64,000 bases of DNA from JBNAGF01 sp049801055. GTDB lineage: Bacteria; Pseudomonadota; Alphaproteobacteria; Rhodobacterales; Rhodobacteraceae. Location: positions 62,001 through 126,000 of the forward strand of contig NZ_JBNAGF010000001.1 of NCBI RefSeq assembly GCF_049801055.1, written 5' to 3'. Of the stretch, positions 36,336 through 44,667 are shown piece by piece. Numbering within the stretch: position 1 is the first letter of the stretch; each line of letters begins with the position of its first letter. The translations under genes and the position numbers were made by a program. The notes beneath the pieces were generated by a model. The model had not been told where the DNA came from. It searched no databases and saw nothing but the letters and a program-made list of their open reading frames with translations.

Positions 36336-36369
36336 AAAAAAGCCGCGCCAGACGTTGGCGCGGCTTTTT
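36336..36369. terminator. Bidirectional terminator between ccoS and dacF-like gene
   Basis: AAAAAAGCCGCGCCA (36336-36350) pairs with TGGCGCGGCTTTTT (36356-36369) around a 5-nt loop. A-tract and T-tract flank the GC stem symmetrically, so it works on both strands, fitting the convergent genes. Confidence 0.92.
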
Positions 36370-36416
36370 CCTATTTTTGATGGCAATTGTGCCTGTGATC
36401 GCTCTTTGGCCGGGGG

Positions 36417-37871
36417 TCAGGATGGCCCGATCATGAAGCAGGTCACGTTCCGTGCCTTAAGGCGACGGCAGGCGAGGTCGGCGCCTTCGCGGGTCATGCC
36501 GTGGAATGTGGCATCATAACCTGTCGATCCTGACTGCACCTTGCGAAGTGTCCCGTCCAGCGTGGACATTTCGGCAAGAGCCGTGCGTAGCAGCACTTTT
36601 TCAGCCTGATAGCGGCTGGTGTAGCGACCGACATTGATCCCCCAGAGACGGCCACCGGAGGTGGATAGCCGGGTCACAACTTCCTGTTCGGGTTCCGGTG
36701 CGGGAGCTTTGGCGGGCTTTGCCGTCGGGTTGACTGATGCCAGAACCAGCTCTGCCGGACGTGCTGCCGGTCGCGGCGTGGCCACGGTGCTGGCCTGGAC
36801 ATTGACCTGTGCGTTGCTTTCCGCGGCGGCCGCCACGGCAGCATTGATCCCGGCTTGAAGCGTCGCGGCGTCGGCGTCAGTTGTTTCAGCCTCTGCGATC
36901 AGTACCGATCCGACGCTGGCTGGCCGCGATTTCGGGCGGAGGCTTTTCTGAACTGAACCGGCAACGCGAATTGTCTTGCCCGCTCCATCCATTATGCCCT
37001 GATTTCCGACATAGCGGGGGCGGTTCGGCTTGCGGATCGGCGCGCGCGAGGGTGCCCGGCGGAAACCCAGATCGAGGAGTTCAGCGACCTTGGCATTGCG
37101 GGATGTCGTTGATTTTCCACCAAAGACCGTCGCGATGATCCGCTCGTTGCCGCGTTTGGCCGAGGCCACAAGGTTGAAGCCCGCCGCGCGGGTGTAGCCG
37201 GTCTTGATGCCGTCAGCGCCGCGATATGCGCCCAAAAGGCGACGATTGGTGTTTGCGACCGTCTTGATACCGGCATGCGTCTCCCGTCGGGAAAACAGGT
37301 TGTAATACTGCGGGTAATCGTAGAGCAAATGCCGACCGAGCTTGGTCATGTCACTCGCAGTTGAGAGATGGCCGGACTCGGTCAGGCCATGAGCATTCTT
37401 GAATGTGGTGCGAGACATTCCTAGCGCCTTGGCGGTGCGGGTCATGCGCCGAGCAAACGCGGCTTCCGAACCGCTGATCGCCTCGCCGATCGCCGTGGCC
37501 GCATCATTGGCCGATTTCACGGCGGCGGCGCGGATCAGATAGCGGAACGCGATTTTCTGACCTGAGCGCAAACCCAGTTTCGAAGGCGGCTCGGCGGCGG
37601 CATTTCGGGAAATCCGCACCTTGGTATCGAGCTCGATCTCACCATTCCGAACGGCTTCGAACGCAATATAGAGCGTCATCATCTTCGTGAGTGAAGCCGG
37701 ATGCAGCCGTGTATCGGCATTTCTGGAATGCAGCACCTCTCCGGTGCGCGCATCAATCACCATTGCGGCGTAAGGGGCGGCCATGGATGACGTGAATGAC
37801 ATCACGCACGCGAACAGCGCGGTGACGATGAATAGGCCCAAACGGGCCGGCAAATATAGCCGAACCTGCAC
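36417..37871 (-). CDS. D-alanyl-D-alanine carboxypeptidase with SPOR domain (DacF/PBP5-6 family)
   Basis: Periplasmic DD-carboxypeptidase trimming peptidoglycan stem peptides, 484 residues. After a signal peptide (LGLFIVTALFACVMSFTSSMAA) come the penicillin-binding motifs S60-x-x-K63 (SLTK), S120-A-N and K223-T-G. An alanine/proline-rich linker (about 310-400) leads to a C-terminal SPOR domain (about 405-484, LWGINVGRYTSRYQAEKVLLRTALAEM), which in other proteins binds denuded septal glycan. The start is a GTG at 37871 with AGAGG upstream. The SPOR fusion is common in alphaproteobacteria and points to a role at division sites. Confidence 0.93.
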   Translation of the reverse strand: MQVRLYLPARLGLFIVTALFACVMSFTSSMAAPYAAMVIDARTGEVLHSRNADTRLHPASLTKMMTLYIAFEAVRNGEIELDTKVRISRNAAAEPPSKLGLRSGQKIAFRYLIRAAAVKSANDAATAIGEAISGSEAAFARRMTRTAKALGMSRTTFKNAHGLTESGHLSTASDMTKLGRHLLYDYPQYYNLFSRRETHAGIKTVANTNRRLLGAYRGADGIKTGYTRAAGFNLVASAKRGNERIIATVFGGKSTTSRNAKVAELLDLGFRRAPSRAPIRKPNRPRYVGNQGIMDGAGKTIRVAGSVQKSLRPKSRPASVGSVLIAEAETTDADAATLQAGINAAVAAAAESNAQVNVQASTVATPRPAARPAELVLASVNPTAKPAKAPAPEPEQEVVTRLSTSGGRLWGINVGRYTSRYQAEKVLLRTALAEMSTLDGTLRKVQSGSTGYDATFHGMTREGADLACRRLKARNVTCFMIGPS

Positions 37872-38113
37872 GATGCTTGCCTCTGTCTGCCTCTCGCCGC
37901 CGGTTTTCCGACTGGCTGATTTGTAATTATGCGATCAGGCTAGCATAGCGATTCATCAAAATAAACCCGCCGCTTGGACCGCGTTGTTAAATGCGGGGCA
38001 GGGATGCAACCCAGATCTTGGGGGCAGGGCAATTATGACCCCTAGGCTGGCGATTGTGGCGGGAATACGGCCAGATTGGGGCAGATTTTGGCCTGTCGGA
38101 CCAGACGTGCAAG

Positions 38114-38815
38114 TCAGTCGATGTCTCGCACCAGATCTGCCAGCGACCCCAGATCCGGCAGCTCTCGGTACCGCGCGGAATGTCGGGGCGGCGCGGCCTT
38201 CTCGATTTCCCATTCCAGCCCGTGAGGAACATAAACACCCCAACTACCAGCCTCGATAGCTGGGCGGACGTCGGACTTCATAGAGTTGCCGATCATCATC
38301 GCCTGCTCAGCGCCTGTGCCGTGCCGCCTGAAGATCGTGTCGTAGACGTCGGGTGTTTTCTGGGACACGATCTCGACGCCATCGAATAGGTCGCCAAGGC
38401 CGGATTGGGCCAGCTTGCGTTCCTGATCCAGCAGATCCCCCTTGGTGATCAGGATCACCCGGTGGGTGTTCGCGACGCCTTCGACGGCTTCGCGCGCGTG
38501 CGGCAGCAACTCAATCGGATAGGCCAGCATTTCCTGCCCGGATTCGATCAGTTCCCGGATCACCGACGCGGGCACCTGGTCTTCGGTCACCTCGATGGCG
38601 GTCTCGATCATCGACAGAACAAACCCCTTCACACCAAATCCATAGTGGCCGATGTTTCGCTTTTCGGCCGCCAGAAGGCGCTCGGTCAGGTGATCGGGGG
38701 CTGCGTGATCGGCAAGAAGTTCGGTAAATCGGGTTTGGGTCAGCCGGAAAAAACGCTCATTGTGCCAGAGCGTGTCGTCGGCATCGAAACCGATTGTCGT
38801 TAGGGAACGTTTCAT
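38114..38815 (-). CDS. HAD family hydrolase
   Basis: 233-residue haloacid-dehalogenase-type phosphatase. Motif I is FDADDTLWHNE (nucleophile first Asp), motif II is ILITKGD, with a lysine near LLDQERKLAQSGLGD, and motifs III/IV are MIGNSMKSDVRPAIEAGSWGVYVPHG. A helical cap lies between residues about 20 and 95. The ATG at 38815 is used; a GTG at 38827 with GGAAAGAG upstream is almost as good. The substrate is not predictable. It stands divergent from clpS. Confidence 0.87.
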   Translation of the reverse strand: MKRSLTTIGFDADDTLWHNERFFRLTQTRFTELLADHAAPDHLTERLLAAEKRNIGHYGFGVKGFVLSMIETAIEVTEDQVPASVIRELIESGQEMLAYPIELLPHAREAVEGVANTHRVILITKGDLLDQERKLAQSGLGDLFDGVEIVSQKTPDVYDTIFRRHGTGAEQAMMIGNSMKSDVRPAIEAGSWGVYVPHGLEWEIEKAAPPRHSARYRELPDLGSLADLVRDID

Positions 38816-38907
38816 CGGGATGTCCACTGGCTCTTTCCACAGGGCGTGGGAAGGTTATATAACGAGGAACACCAAAACAACGCATAGATTTCGGAATTCT
38901 GCGCGCG

Positions 38908-39249
38908 ATGCTGTTACAGCCCATGATGATGTCGGACCAGCCCACCGGCGACGAGGACGCGTCAGTCCTGCTTGAAACACGCAGCCGGACCAAGCGTCCG
39001 CCGCTGTACAAGGTGCTGCTGCTGAACGACGACTACACTCCGATGGAGTTTGTCGTGCATGTTCTGGAACGGTTTTTTTCCATGACGCATGCGCAGGCCT
39101 TCGAGATCATGCTGACCGTGCATAAGAAAGGCGTGGCCGTGGTTGGCGTGTTCAGTCACGAAATAGCTGAAACAAAAGTCGGGCAGGTCATGGATTTTGC
39201 CCGTCGTCACCAGCATCCATTGCAATGCACGATGGAGCGGGAAGACTGA
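38908..39249 (+). CDS. clpS: ATP-dependent Clp protease adaptor ClpS
   Basis: Binds N-degron substrates and delivers them to ClpAP. The 113-residue product has the core LYKVLLLNDDYTPMEFVVHVLERFF, VHKKGVAVVGVFSHEIAETKV and a terminal HPLQCTMERED. The N-terminal ~30 residues are disordered, as expected. Start choice is uncertain: ATGs lie at 38908, 38923, 38926 and 38929 and none has a strong ribosome site. I see no clpA next to it. Confidence 0.94.
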   Translation: MLLQPMMMSDQPTGDEDASVLLETRSRTKRPPLYKVLLLNDDYTPMEFVVHVLERFFSMTHAQAFEIMLTVHKKGVAVVGVFSHEIAETKVGQVMDFARRHQHPLQCTMERED

Positions 39250-39306
39250 TCCCGCGATTCGGATCTTGCACGTAGATGTCGGGATCCAGTTCAGAAAGAG
39301 CCCGCC

Positions 39307-40281
39307 ATGTCACCGCGAATAGAACTTGCCTTGGAAGCCGGGCTGCCCTTGTCCGGTCAGATTACCGCTCTGCTTCCCACCCCTGAGCAGGACCTGACCG
39401 TGCTGGGGTCCGACGTTCAGGTGGTTCAGCCGTTCAAACCCTTTCACGATCACTTTCAGCGATTGGGGTACTCCTGTGTGCCAGAACCGTCTGGATCAGC
39501 AGAAAACGTTATCCTGTTCCTGCCTCGCGCGAAGGCGCAGGCCAAGGCGCTTGTGGCACTGGCTTGCGCGATGTCCAGCGGTTGGGTCGTGGTTGATGGA
39601 GCCAAGACTGACGGTGTCGACAGCCTGTTGAAAGAGATCCGAAAACGAGTTCCGGTCGAGGGTCCTGTCGCCAAGGCGCATGGCAAGATCTTCTGGTTTT
39701 CAGCCGGTGGCGATGCCTTTTCCGACTGGAACGCGCCTGACGCGCAGCAAGTCAATGAGTTCCGAACCGCGCCCGGCGTTTTTTCGGCCGATGGGATTGA
39801 TCCGGCCTCGAAACTACTTGCTGACAGCCTGCCCAAAAAGCTCGGCCGCCATGTCGCCGACCTTGGGGCAGGGTGGGGGTATCTTTCTTCCCGAATTCTG
39901 ACGGACGAAACCGTCCAGAGTCTGGATCTGGTCGAGGCGGACCACACGGCTTTGGAGTGTGCAAAGCTCAATATCTCAGATCCGCGCGCTCGGTTTCATT
40001 GGGCGGATGCAACCGGGTGGGTGGCCGGGCAGCGTCTGGACGCAGTCGTAATGAACCCGCCCTTTCACAATTCCCGCGCCGGTGATCCGGGATTAGGTCA
40101 GGCTTTCATCGCAAACGCGGCGAAACTTTTGTCTCCGTCAGGGTCGCTCTGGATGGTAGCTAACCGGCATCTGCCCTATGAGACGACGTTGGAGAGCCAG
40201 TTTGTGAATGTGCAGGAAATCGCCGGGGACAACCGGTTCAAGGTGTTTCATGCTGCACGACCCACTCGCGCCCGGCGGTGA
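39307..40281 (+). CDS. Class I SAM-dependent methyltransferase, RsmC-like
   Basis: 324 residues with the two-part architecture of 16S rRNA (guanine-N2) methyltransferase RsmC. A degenerate N-terminal methyltransferase-like half (about 1-150) is followed by an active half with the SAM loop DLGAGWGYLSS (about 186-196) and the catalytic motif NPPFH (about 250-254). That motif is typical of exocyclic amino methylation of guanine. The match suggests rRNA modification; the exact target base is inferred. The ATG at 39307 lies 57 bp after clpS. Confidence 0.85.
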   Translation: MSPRIELALEAGLPLSGQITALLPTPEQDLTVLGSDVQVVQPFKPFHDHFQRLGYSCVPEPSGSAENVILFLPRAKAQAKALVALACAMSSGWVVVDGAKTDGVDSLLKEIRKRVPVEGPVAKAHGKIFWFSAGGDAFSDWNAPDAQQVNEFRTAPGVFSADGIDPASKLLADSLPKKLGRHVADLGAGWGYLSSRILTDETVQSLDLVEADHTALECAKLNISDPRARFHWADATGWVAGQRLDAVVMNPPFHNSRAGDPGLGQAFIANAAKLLSPSGSLWMVANRHLPYETTLESQFVNVQEIAGDNRFKVFHAARPTRARR

Positions 40282-40336
40282 TCCCCGCTAATCTGCGTCG
40301 AATTGCGGGACCCCAAGTCCAGCCAAGGAGAGAGAC

Positions 40337-41137
40337 ATGTCCTTTTCCATCGCCGGAAAGACCGCCATCGTGACCGGTGCCGCCAACGGTATTGGTCTGG
40401 CTATCGGTCGAAAGTTTGCCGAAGCAGGTGCCAACGTCATGTTCGCGGACATGGATGAAAAGCGTTTGGTGGAAGAGTTGGGCGAGCAGGCCGACGAAGG
40501 CAATGTTCGGTATTTTGCCGGAGATCTTCGCGAACGGCTGACCATCGCCAACCTGTTGTCAGCGACGCTTGATGCCTTTGATCAGGTGGACGTTCTCGTA
40601 AACGGTGCCCGGCAGGTCATCCGGTCCGAGCCGCTAAATGCCGATGATGAGTCCGTGGCCACGCTGCTGAACCAAAACCTCATGCCGGCGTTACGGTTAA
40701 GTCAGGTCGTGTCGAAACGAATGATCAAGCAATCTGAAGGTCAAGAAGAAGGCCCCGCCGGCTCGATCATCAACCTTTCGTCGATCGCTGCGCGCAGGAC
40801 CCACCCCGATCTGATGGCCTATTCGGTCTCGTCTGCGGCACTGGATCAGATGACCCGATCGCTTGCCGTGACTCTTGCTCCGCACCGGATTCGCGTGAAC
40901 TCGATTGCATTCGGGTCGGTCATGAGCGCCTCTCTGAAATCGACCCTGAAAGAAAATCACGGTTTCCGGGAAGATATCGAAAATCACACGCCCCTGTCGC
41001 GGATCGCCGCTCCGACAGAGCTTGCCGAAACAGCGCAGTTTCTGGCTTGTGACGGGTCCGGGTTCATGACCGGCCAGATCCTGACCGTTGATGGTGGCCG
41101 AACCCTACTAGATCCGGTGGCCGCCCCCGCGCACTAA
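40337..41137 (+). CDS. SDR family protein with substituted catalytic lysine
   Basis: 266-residue short-chain dehydrogenase/reductase fold. The nucleotide loop TGAANGIG (13-20) is intact, as are Asn114 and the Ser region INLSSI (145-150). Tyr162 is present, but the motif reads YSVSS, so the Lys expected at position 166 is Ser. The NNAG motif is also altered to VNGA (88-91). Sequence around it (DLMAYSVSSAALDQMTRSLAVTLAPHRIRVNSIAFG) is otherwise normal SDR, so a frameshift is not the cause. It lies 25 bp upstream of hemF, probably in one operon. Catalysis is doubtful; nucleotide binding looks retained. Confidence 0.88.
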   Translation: MSFSIAGKTAIVTGAANGIGLAIGRKFAEAGANVMFADMDEKRLVEELGEQADEGNVRYFAGDLRERLTIANLLSATLDAFDQVDVLVNGARQVIRSEPLNADDESVATLLNQNLMPALRLSQVVSKRMIKQSEGQEEGPAGSIINLSSIAARRTHPDLMAYSVSSAALDQMTRSLAVTLAPHRIRVNSIAFGSVMSASLKSTLKENHGFREDIENHTPLSRIAAPTELAETAQFLACDGSGFMTGQILTVDGGRTLLDPVAAPAH

Positions 41138-41162
41138 TTTCAATACTCGTCAGGAAGACCCG

Positions 41163-42056
41163 ATGACCAAACAGATGGAAACTGAAAAGACAATTGCCTC
41201 CGAGTGGTTCCGTCAATTGCGCGACGAGATCGTGGCGGCCTTTGAAGCCCTGGAGGACAGTCACGACGCTGGCCCGTTTTCAGACATGCCAGCAGGCCGG
41301 TTCGACGTGACCGAAACCCGCCGGGCCAGCGAAGATAGCTCGGATGCCGGTGGCGGTTTGATGTCGGTCCTACGCGGCGGTCGGGTGTTTGAAAAGGTCG
41401 GTGTAAATGTCTCCACCGTCTACGGGTTTTTGGGGGAAAGGGCGCAGAGCGCGATGGCCGCGCGCAAGGGAATTCCCGGAATGAAGCAGGATCCCCGGTT
41501 CTGGGCCTCTGGGATTTCTCTGGTGGCGCATATGCGCAACCCTCATGTTCCTGCGGTTCACATGAACACCCGTATGTTCTGGACCCCGCACGCATGGTGG
41601 TTCGGCGGCGGGTCAGACCTGAACCCCTGTATCGAATACCAAGAGGATATCGAGCATTTTCACGGCCAGCAAAAGGCACATCTGGATCCGCATGGACCGG
41701 GACATTATCCACGCCTGAAGGACTGGGCGGACGAGTATTTCTACATCCCGCATCGCAAGCGCGCCCGGGGCGTCGGTGGCATCTTCATGGACGACTACTG
41801 CACCGGAGATTGGTCGGCAGATTTTGCCTTGACGCAAGATATCGGGCGGGCGTTTCTGCCGGCCTTTGTTCCGCTTGTCAAAAAGCGTCGCACCCAGGGC
41901 TTCACCGAAGCCGACAAAAACACCCAGCTGGTTCACCGCGGTCTCTATGCCGAGTATAATCTGGTCTATGATCGCGGCACCAAGTTCGGGCTGGAAACCG
42001 GCCACGACCCCGATGCCGTTCTCATGTCACTTCCCCCACTGGCTAAGTGGGTCTAG
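41163..42056 (+). CDS. hemF: Oxygen-dependent coproporphyrinogen III oxidase
   Basis: Aerobic counterpart of HemN, converting coproporphyrinogen III to protoporphyrinogen IX with O2. The 297-residue product has the family blocks GGGLMSVLRGGRVFEKVGVNVSTVYG, PHVPAVHMNTRMF, WWFGGGSDLNP and GIFMDDY... YNLVYDRGTKFGLETG. AGGAAGACCCG precedes the ATG. Having both hemF here and FNR-linked hemN 15 kb away allows haem synthesis across the oxygen range. Confidence 0.97.
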   Translation: MTKQMETEKTIASEWFRQLRDEIVAAFEALEDSHDAGPFSDMPAGRFDVTETRRASEDSSDAGGGLMSVLRGGRVFEKVGVNVSTVYGFLGERAQSAMAARKGIPGMKQDPRFWASGISLVAHMRNPHVPAVHMNTRMFWTPHAWWFGGGSDLNPCIEYQEDIEHFHGQQKAHLDPHGPGHYPRLKDWADEYFYIPHRKRARGVGGIFMDDYCTGDWSADFALTQDIGRAFLPAFVPLVKKRRTQGFTEADKNTQLVHRGLYAEYNLVYDRGTKFGLETGHDPDAVLMSLPPLAKWV

Positions 42057-42061
42057 CGGTT

Positions 42062-42481
42062 TCAAGTCGGAAGCCAGAGATCCTCGGCGCGGCGGTCATA
42101 GCAGTAGCCCTGCGCCATTGCAGCGTTCAGGTTGTCTCCTTCACGTTTGACAGTCAGCGAATAGCCCGTTGAAGTGTCAGCGCCCGGAGGCGGTTGCAGC
42201 GCGAACTGAACGCCCTTGCGGCCTTGCCTGATCGTCGACGGTGCGATGGCCTTCCAAATATAAATCCGTTGCGTGGCTGACGTGCGCAGCACCCGGATCG
42301 CATAATCACCAGCGCCGCACCAGAAATCCTTTGGAGCCGAGCCAACCTCGGCCACGACTTCAAATACACCATTGCCTACAGGTTCAACCTGATGCCGGTT
42401 GAACGCCCACCACGCCAAAGCGGAGCTGGGTGCGAGAAACAAAGTGGCAGCAACTGCCAGAGAGATACGTTTTCCGTTCAT
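42062..42481 (-). CDS. Conserved exported protein of unknown function
   Basis: 139 residues with a typical Sec signal peptide (MNGKRISLAVAATLFLAPSSALA, cleavage after ALA). The mature domain of about 115 residues has cysteines in DFWCGAGDY and QGYCYDRR, probably one disulphide, and many beta-strand stretches. GGAGGTCGGC just before the ATG at 42481 fixes the start. The stop lies 5 bp from the hemF stop on the other strand. No family is recognised. Confidence 0.72.
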   Translation of the reverse strand: MNGKRISLAVAATLFLAPSSALAWWAFNRHQVEPVGNGVFEVVAEVGSAPKDFWCGAGDYAIRVLRTSATQRIYIWKAIAPSTIRQGRKGVQFALQPPPGADTSTGYSLTVKREGDNLNAAMAQGYCYDRRAEDLWLPT

Positions 42482-42634
42482 GCCGACCTCCGGACCGGGC
42501 AATCAGTTTCGATGTCCGCTGTAAGATAGTCCTTTTTCGGACGAGTCCCATACCCAAAACATATTTGTGACGCTCCGTTGGCAGAGGCGACATCGGGTTG
42601 GCAGATGGCCAAGTTTTTTGATCGGGAAGTGAAC

Positions 42635-43603
42635 CTACCCGGCAGCGGATTTTCGTGGGTGTCCTTGCGGGATCACTTCGTACCCCGGTTCCTCGGGTTC
42701 GTCATCCAGCATCTCGGGGGGGAAACCCGGTGCCTGAATATCGAGCCCGGTGGCTTCTTCCAACCTCCTGATAATATTTGGAGAAAGTTCGCGAGGGCCG
42801 AAGCGGTCTATCCCATCCTGAAAGATGTCGATCAGCACCGGGTTAATCTCCAGCGGAACTCCGGCGCGGTCCGCGACCTCCTGAAACAGGCCGATATCTT
42901 TTTTGACCAGATCCATTGTAAACGAGATGTCCCGCGATCCGTTCAGGATCACCTGGCTCTCGGTCTCGTGAACGAATGAGGTTCCGGACGAGATTTTCAT
43001 GGCCTCATAAGCAGTGTTCAGATCCATGCCGGCAGCCTTGGCAACCACCAAGGCCTCGCAACAGGTTACAAGATTGGCCGTCGCCAGATAATTCGTGAGC
43101 ACCTTCAGTACCGAGGCAGAACCTAGCTCACCGGTATGCAGGACACGCCGTCCCATGGTTGTGAGGAAAGGCAGGATATGGTCGAACGTGTTGCGGTCAC
43201 AGCCGACAAAAATCGAGATGTTACCCGTTGCCGCGCGGTGGCAACCGCCAGATACCGGACAGTCAACGGCAGCGCCGCCGCGTTCGATTACCATTGCGCC
43301 AAGGCGTTTGACCTCGGCCTCGTCGGTCGTAGACATCTCCATCCAGATTTTTTTTGGGGAAATCTCGGGCAACATCTGGCGCATGACAGCATCCGACGCA
43401 GCAGGAGAGGGCAGGCAGGTAATCACCGCATCGCAATTCCGCATCAGCTGCGCCGGGTTTGTGCCGGTCTTTGCGCCTTCGCGTGCGAATGCCTCGACTT
43501 TGTCACGGTCGAGATCGCAAACCGTCAGATCGATACCGTTGCGTAAAAGGCTGCCTGCGAGTTTTCCGCCGACATTTCCCAAACCGATAAACCCGACTTT
43601 CAT
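42635..43603 (-). CDS. NAD(P)-dependent beta-hydroxyacid dehydrogenase (3-hydroxyisobutyrate dehydrogenase family)
   Basis: 322-residue reductase. The Rossmann loop is GFIGLGNVGGKLAG (4-17). The substrate-binding DCPVSGGCHRAATGNISIFVGC replaces the usual DAPVSGG...A-G-L. The catalytic lysine lies in VLKVLTNYL. The helical C-terminal domain is complete, followed by a proline/glutamate-rich tail (DDEPEEPGYEVIPQGHP). Substrate specificity within the family (hydroxyisobutyrate, tartronate semialdehyde and others) cannot be read. It stands alone, divergent from the GH25 gene. Confidence 0.88.
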   Translation of the reverse strand: MKVGFIGLGNVGGKLAGSLLRNGIDLTVCDLDRDKVEAFAREGAKTGTNPAQLMRNCDAVITCLPSPAASDAVMRQMLPEISPKKIWMEMSTTDEAEVKRLGAMVIERGGAAVDCPVSGGCHRAATGNISIFVGCDRNTFDHILPFLTTMGRRVLHTGELGSASVLKVLTNYLATANLVTCCEALVVAKAAGMDLNTAYEAMKISSGTSFVHETESQVILNGSRDISFTMDLVKKDIGLFQEVADRAGVPLEINPVLIDIFQDGIDRFGPRELSPNIIRRLEEATGLDIQAPGFPPEMLDDEPEEPGYEVIPQGHPRKSAAG

Positions 43604-43823
43604 TGCTCTCTCCCTGGTCCGGATCCCGTTTTCTGGATGCCACGGATCGGAGCCGGGCGAAGGCTGAAAAACGACAATTTCGATGCGTTATCTTCAATAG
43701 CGCAGGAAACCGGCACTCCCATCAACCGAGCCATAGGCCAACCCGCGCCGAGAGAGAAAATCCCGACTTGCCTTCCGGGGCTAGGAGCGCATCCTTGATC
43801 CAAGGCGAGAAACGGAGCGGGTG

Positions 43824-44648
43824 ATGCGGTTACTGATTTTTTGTGTGTGTCTGGTCGCCGGACTAGCCGGGTGCGGACAGCGCTCTTCGCCGCCGCCAGA
43901 TCCATTGGCAGCGGAACAAGCGGCTGCGGGCCTGTCCGCCGCTGATCTGGTCACTTATCCCAAGTTCGGTGACGCCGACCCTCACAGCTGGAAAGGGCGC
44001 GCACCGCGCACCTATCCGGTCCACGGTATCGATATCTCGCGCTGGCAGGGGGACATAGACTGGCGCAGGGCTAAGGCATCCGGTGTGTCGTTCGCATTCA
44101 TCAAGGCGACCGAAGGCGGCGATCTTGCGGATCCGAAATTCCGGGACCACAGGGCAGGGGCCAAGGCCGCAGGAGTCCCGTGGGGCGCCTATCATTATTA
44201 CTATTTCTGTCGCCCGGCCGAAGAGCAGGCGCGCTGGTTCATCCGCAATGTTCCGCGCGATTCCGCTTCGTTGCCTCATGTACTGGACATGGAATGGACG
44301 CCCTATTCGCGAACCTGCCGCATCCGCCCCGAAGGGGCTAAGGTGCGAGCCGAAGCGGACAAGTTCCTCGACATGCTCGAAGCCCATTACGGCAAACGCC
44401 CGATACTCTATACAACAGTGGATTTCTTCCGCGACACCGGGATCGACAGGTTGCGTGGCACCGAGTTCTGGTTGCGTTCAGTGGCAGGTCATCCACGCAA
44501 AACCTATCCCGGTGCGTTTTGGACGTTCTGGCAATACACCGGCACCGGGTTGGTGCCCGGTGTCGATGGCAAGGTGGACATCAACGTCTTTCGCTCATCA
44601 CCCGAAGTCTGGCTGCGCTGGTCAGGGCAGGCAGTGCCGGGACGTTGA
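43824..44648 (+). CDS. Glycoside hydrolase family 25 lysozyme-like lipoprotein
   Basis: 274-residue N-acetylmuramidase-type protein. A type II signal with lipobox LAGC near residue 17 predicts lipid anchoring. The GH25 barrel begins at YPVHGIDISRWQGDIDWRRAKASGVSFAFIKATEG, with catalytic acidic residues in GIDISRW and VLDMEWT, and ends with FWTFWQYTGTG... VDINVF. The ATG at 43824 (GGAG six bases before) is preferred to GTG at 43821. It probably acts on peptidoglycan from the periplasmic side. Confidence 0.9.
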   Translation: MRLLIFCVCLVAGLAGCGQRSSPPPDPLAAEQAAAGLSAADLVTYPKFGDADPHSWKGRAPRTYPVHGIDISRWQGDIDWRRAKASGVSFAFIKATEGGDLADPKFRDHRAGAKAAGVPWGAYHYYYFCRPAEEQARWFIRNVPRDSASLPHVLDMEWTPYSRTCRIRPEGAKVRAEADKFLDMLEAHYGKRPILYTTVDFFRDTGIDRLRGTEFWLRSVAGHPRKTYPGAFWTFWQYTGTGLVPGVDGKVDINVFRSSPEVWLRWSGQAVPGR

Positions 44649-44667
44649 TCAAAGCGTTCTCTGTTGA

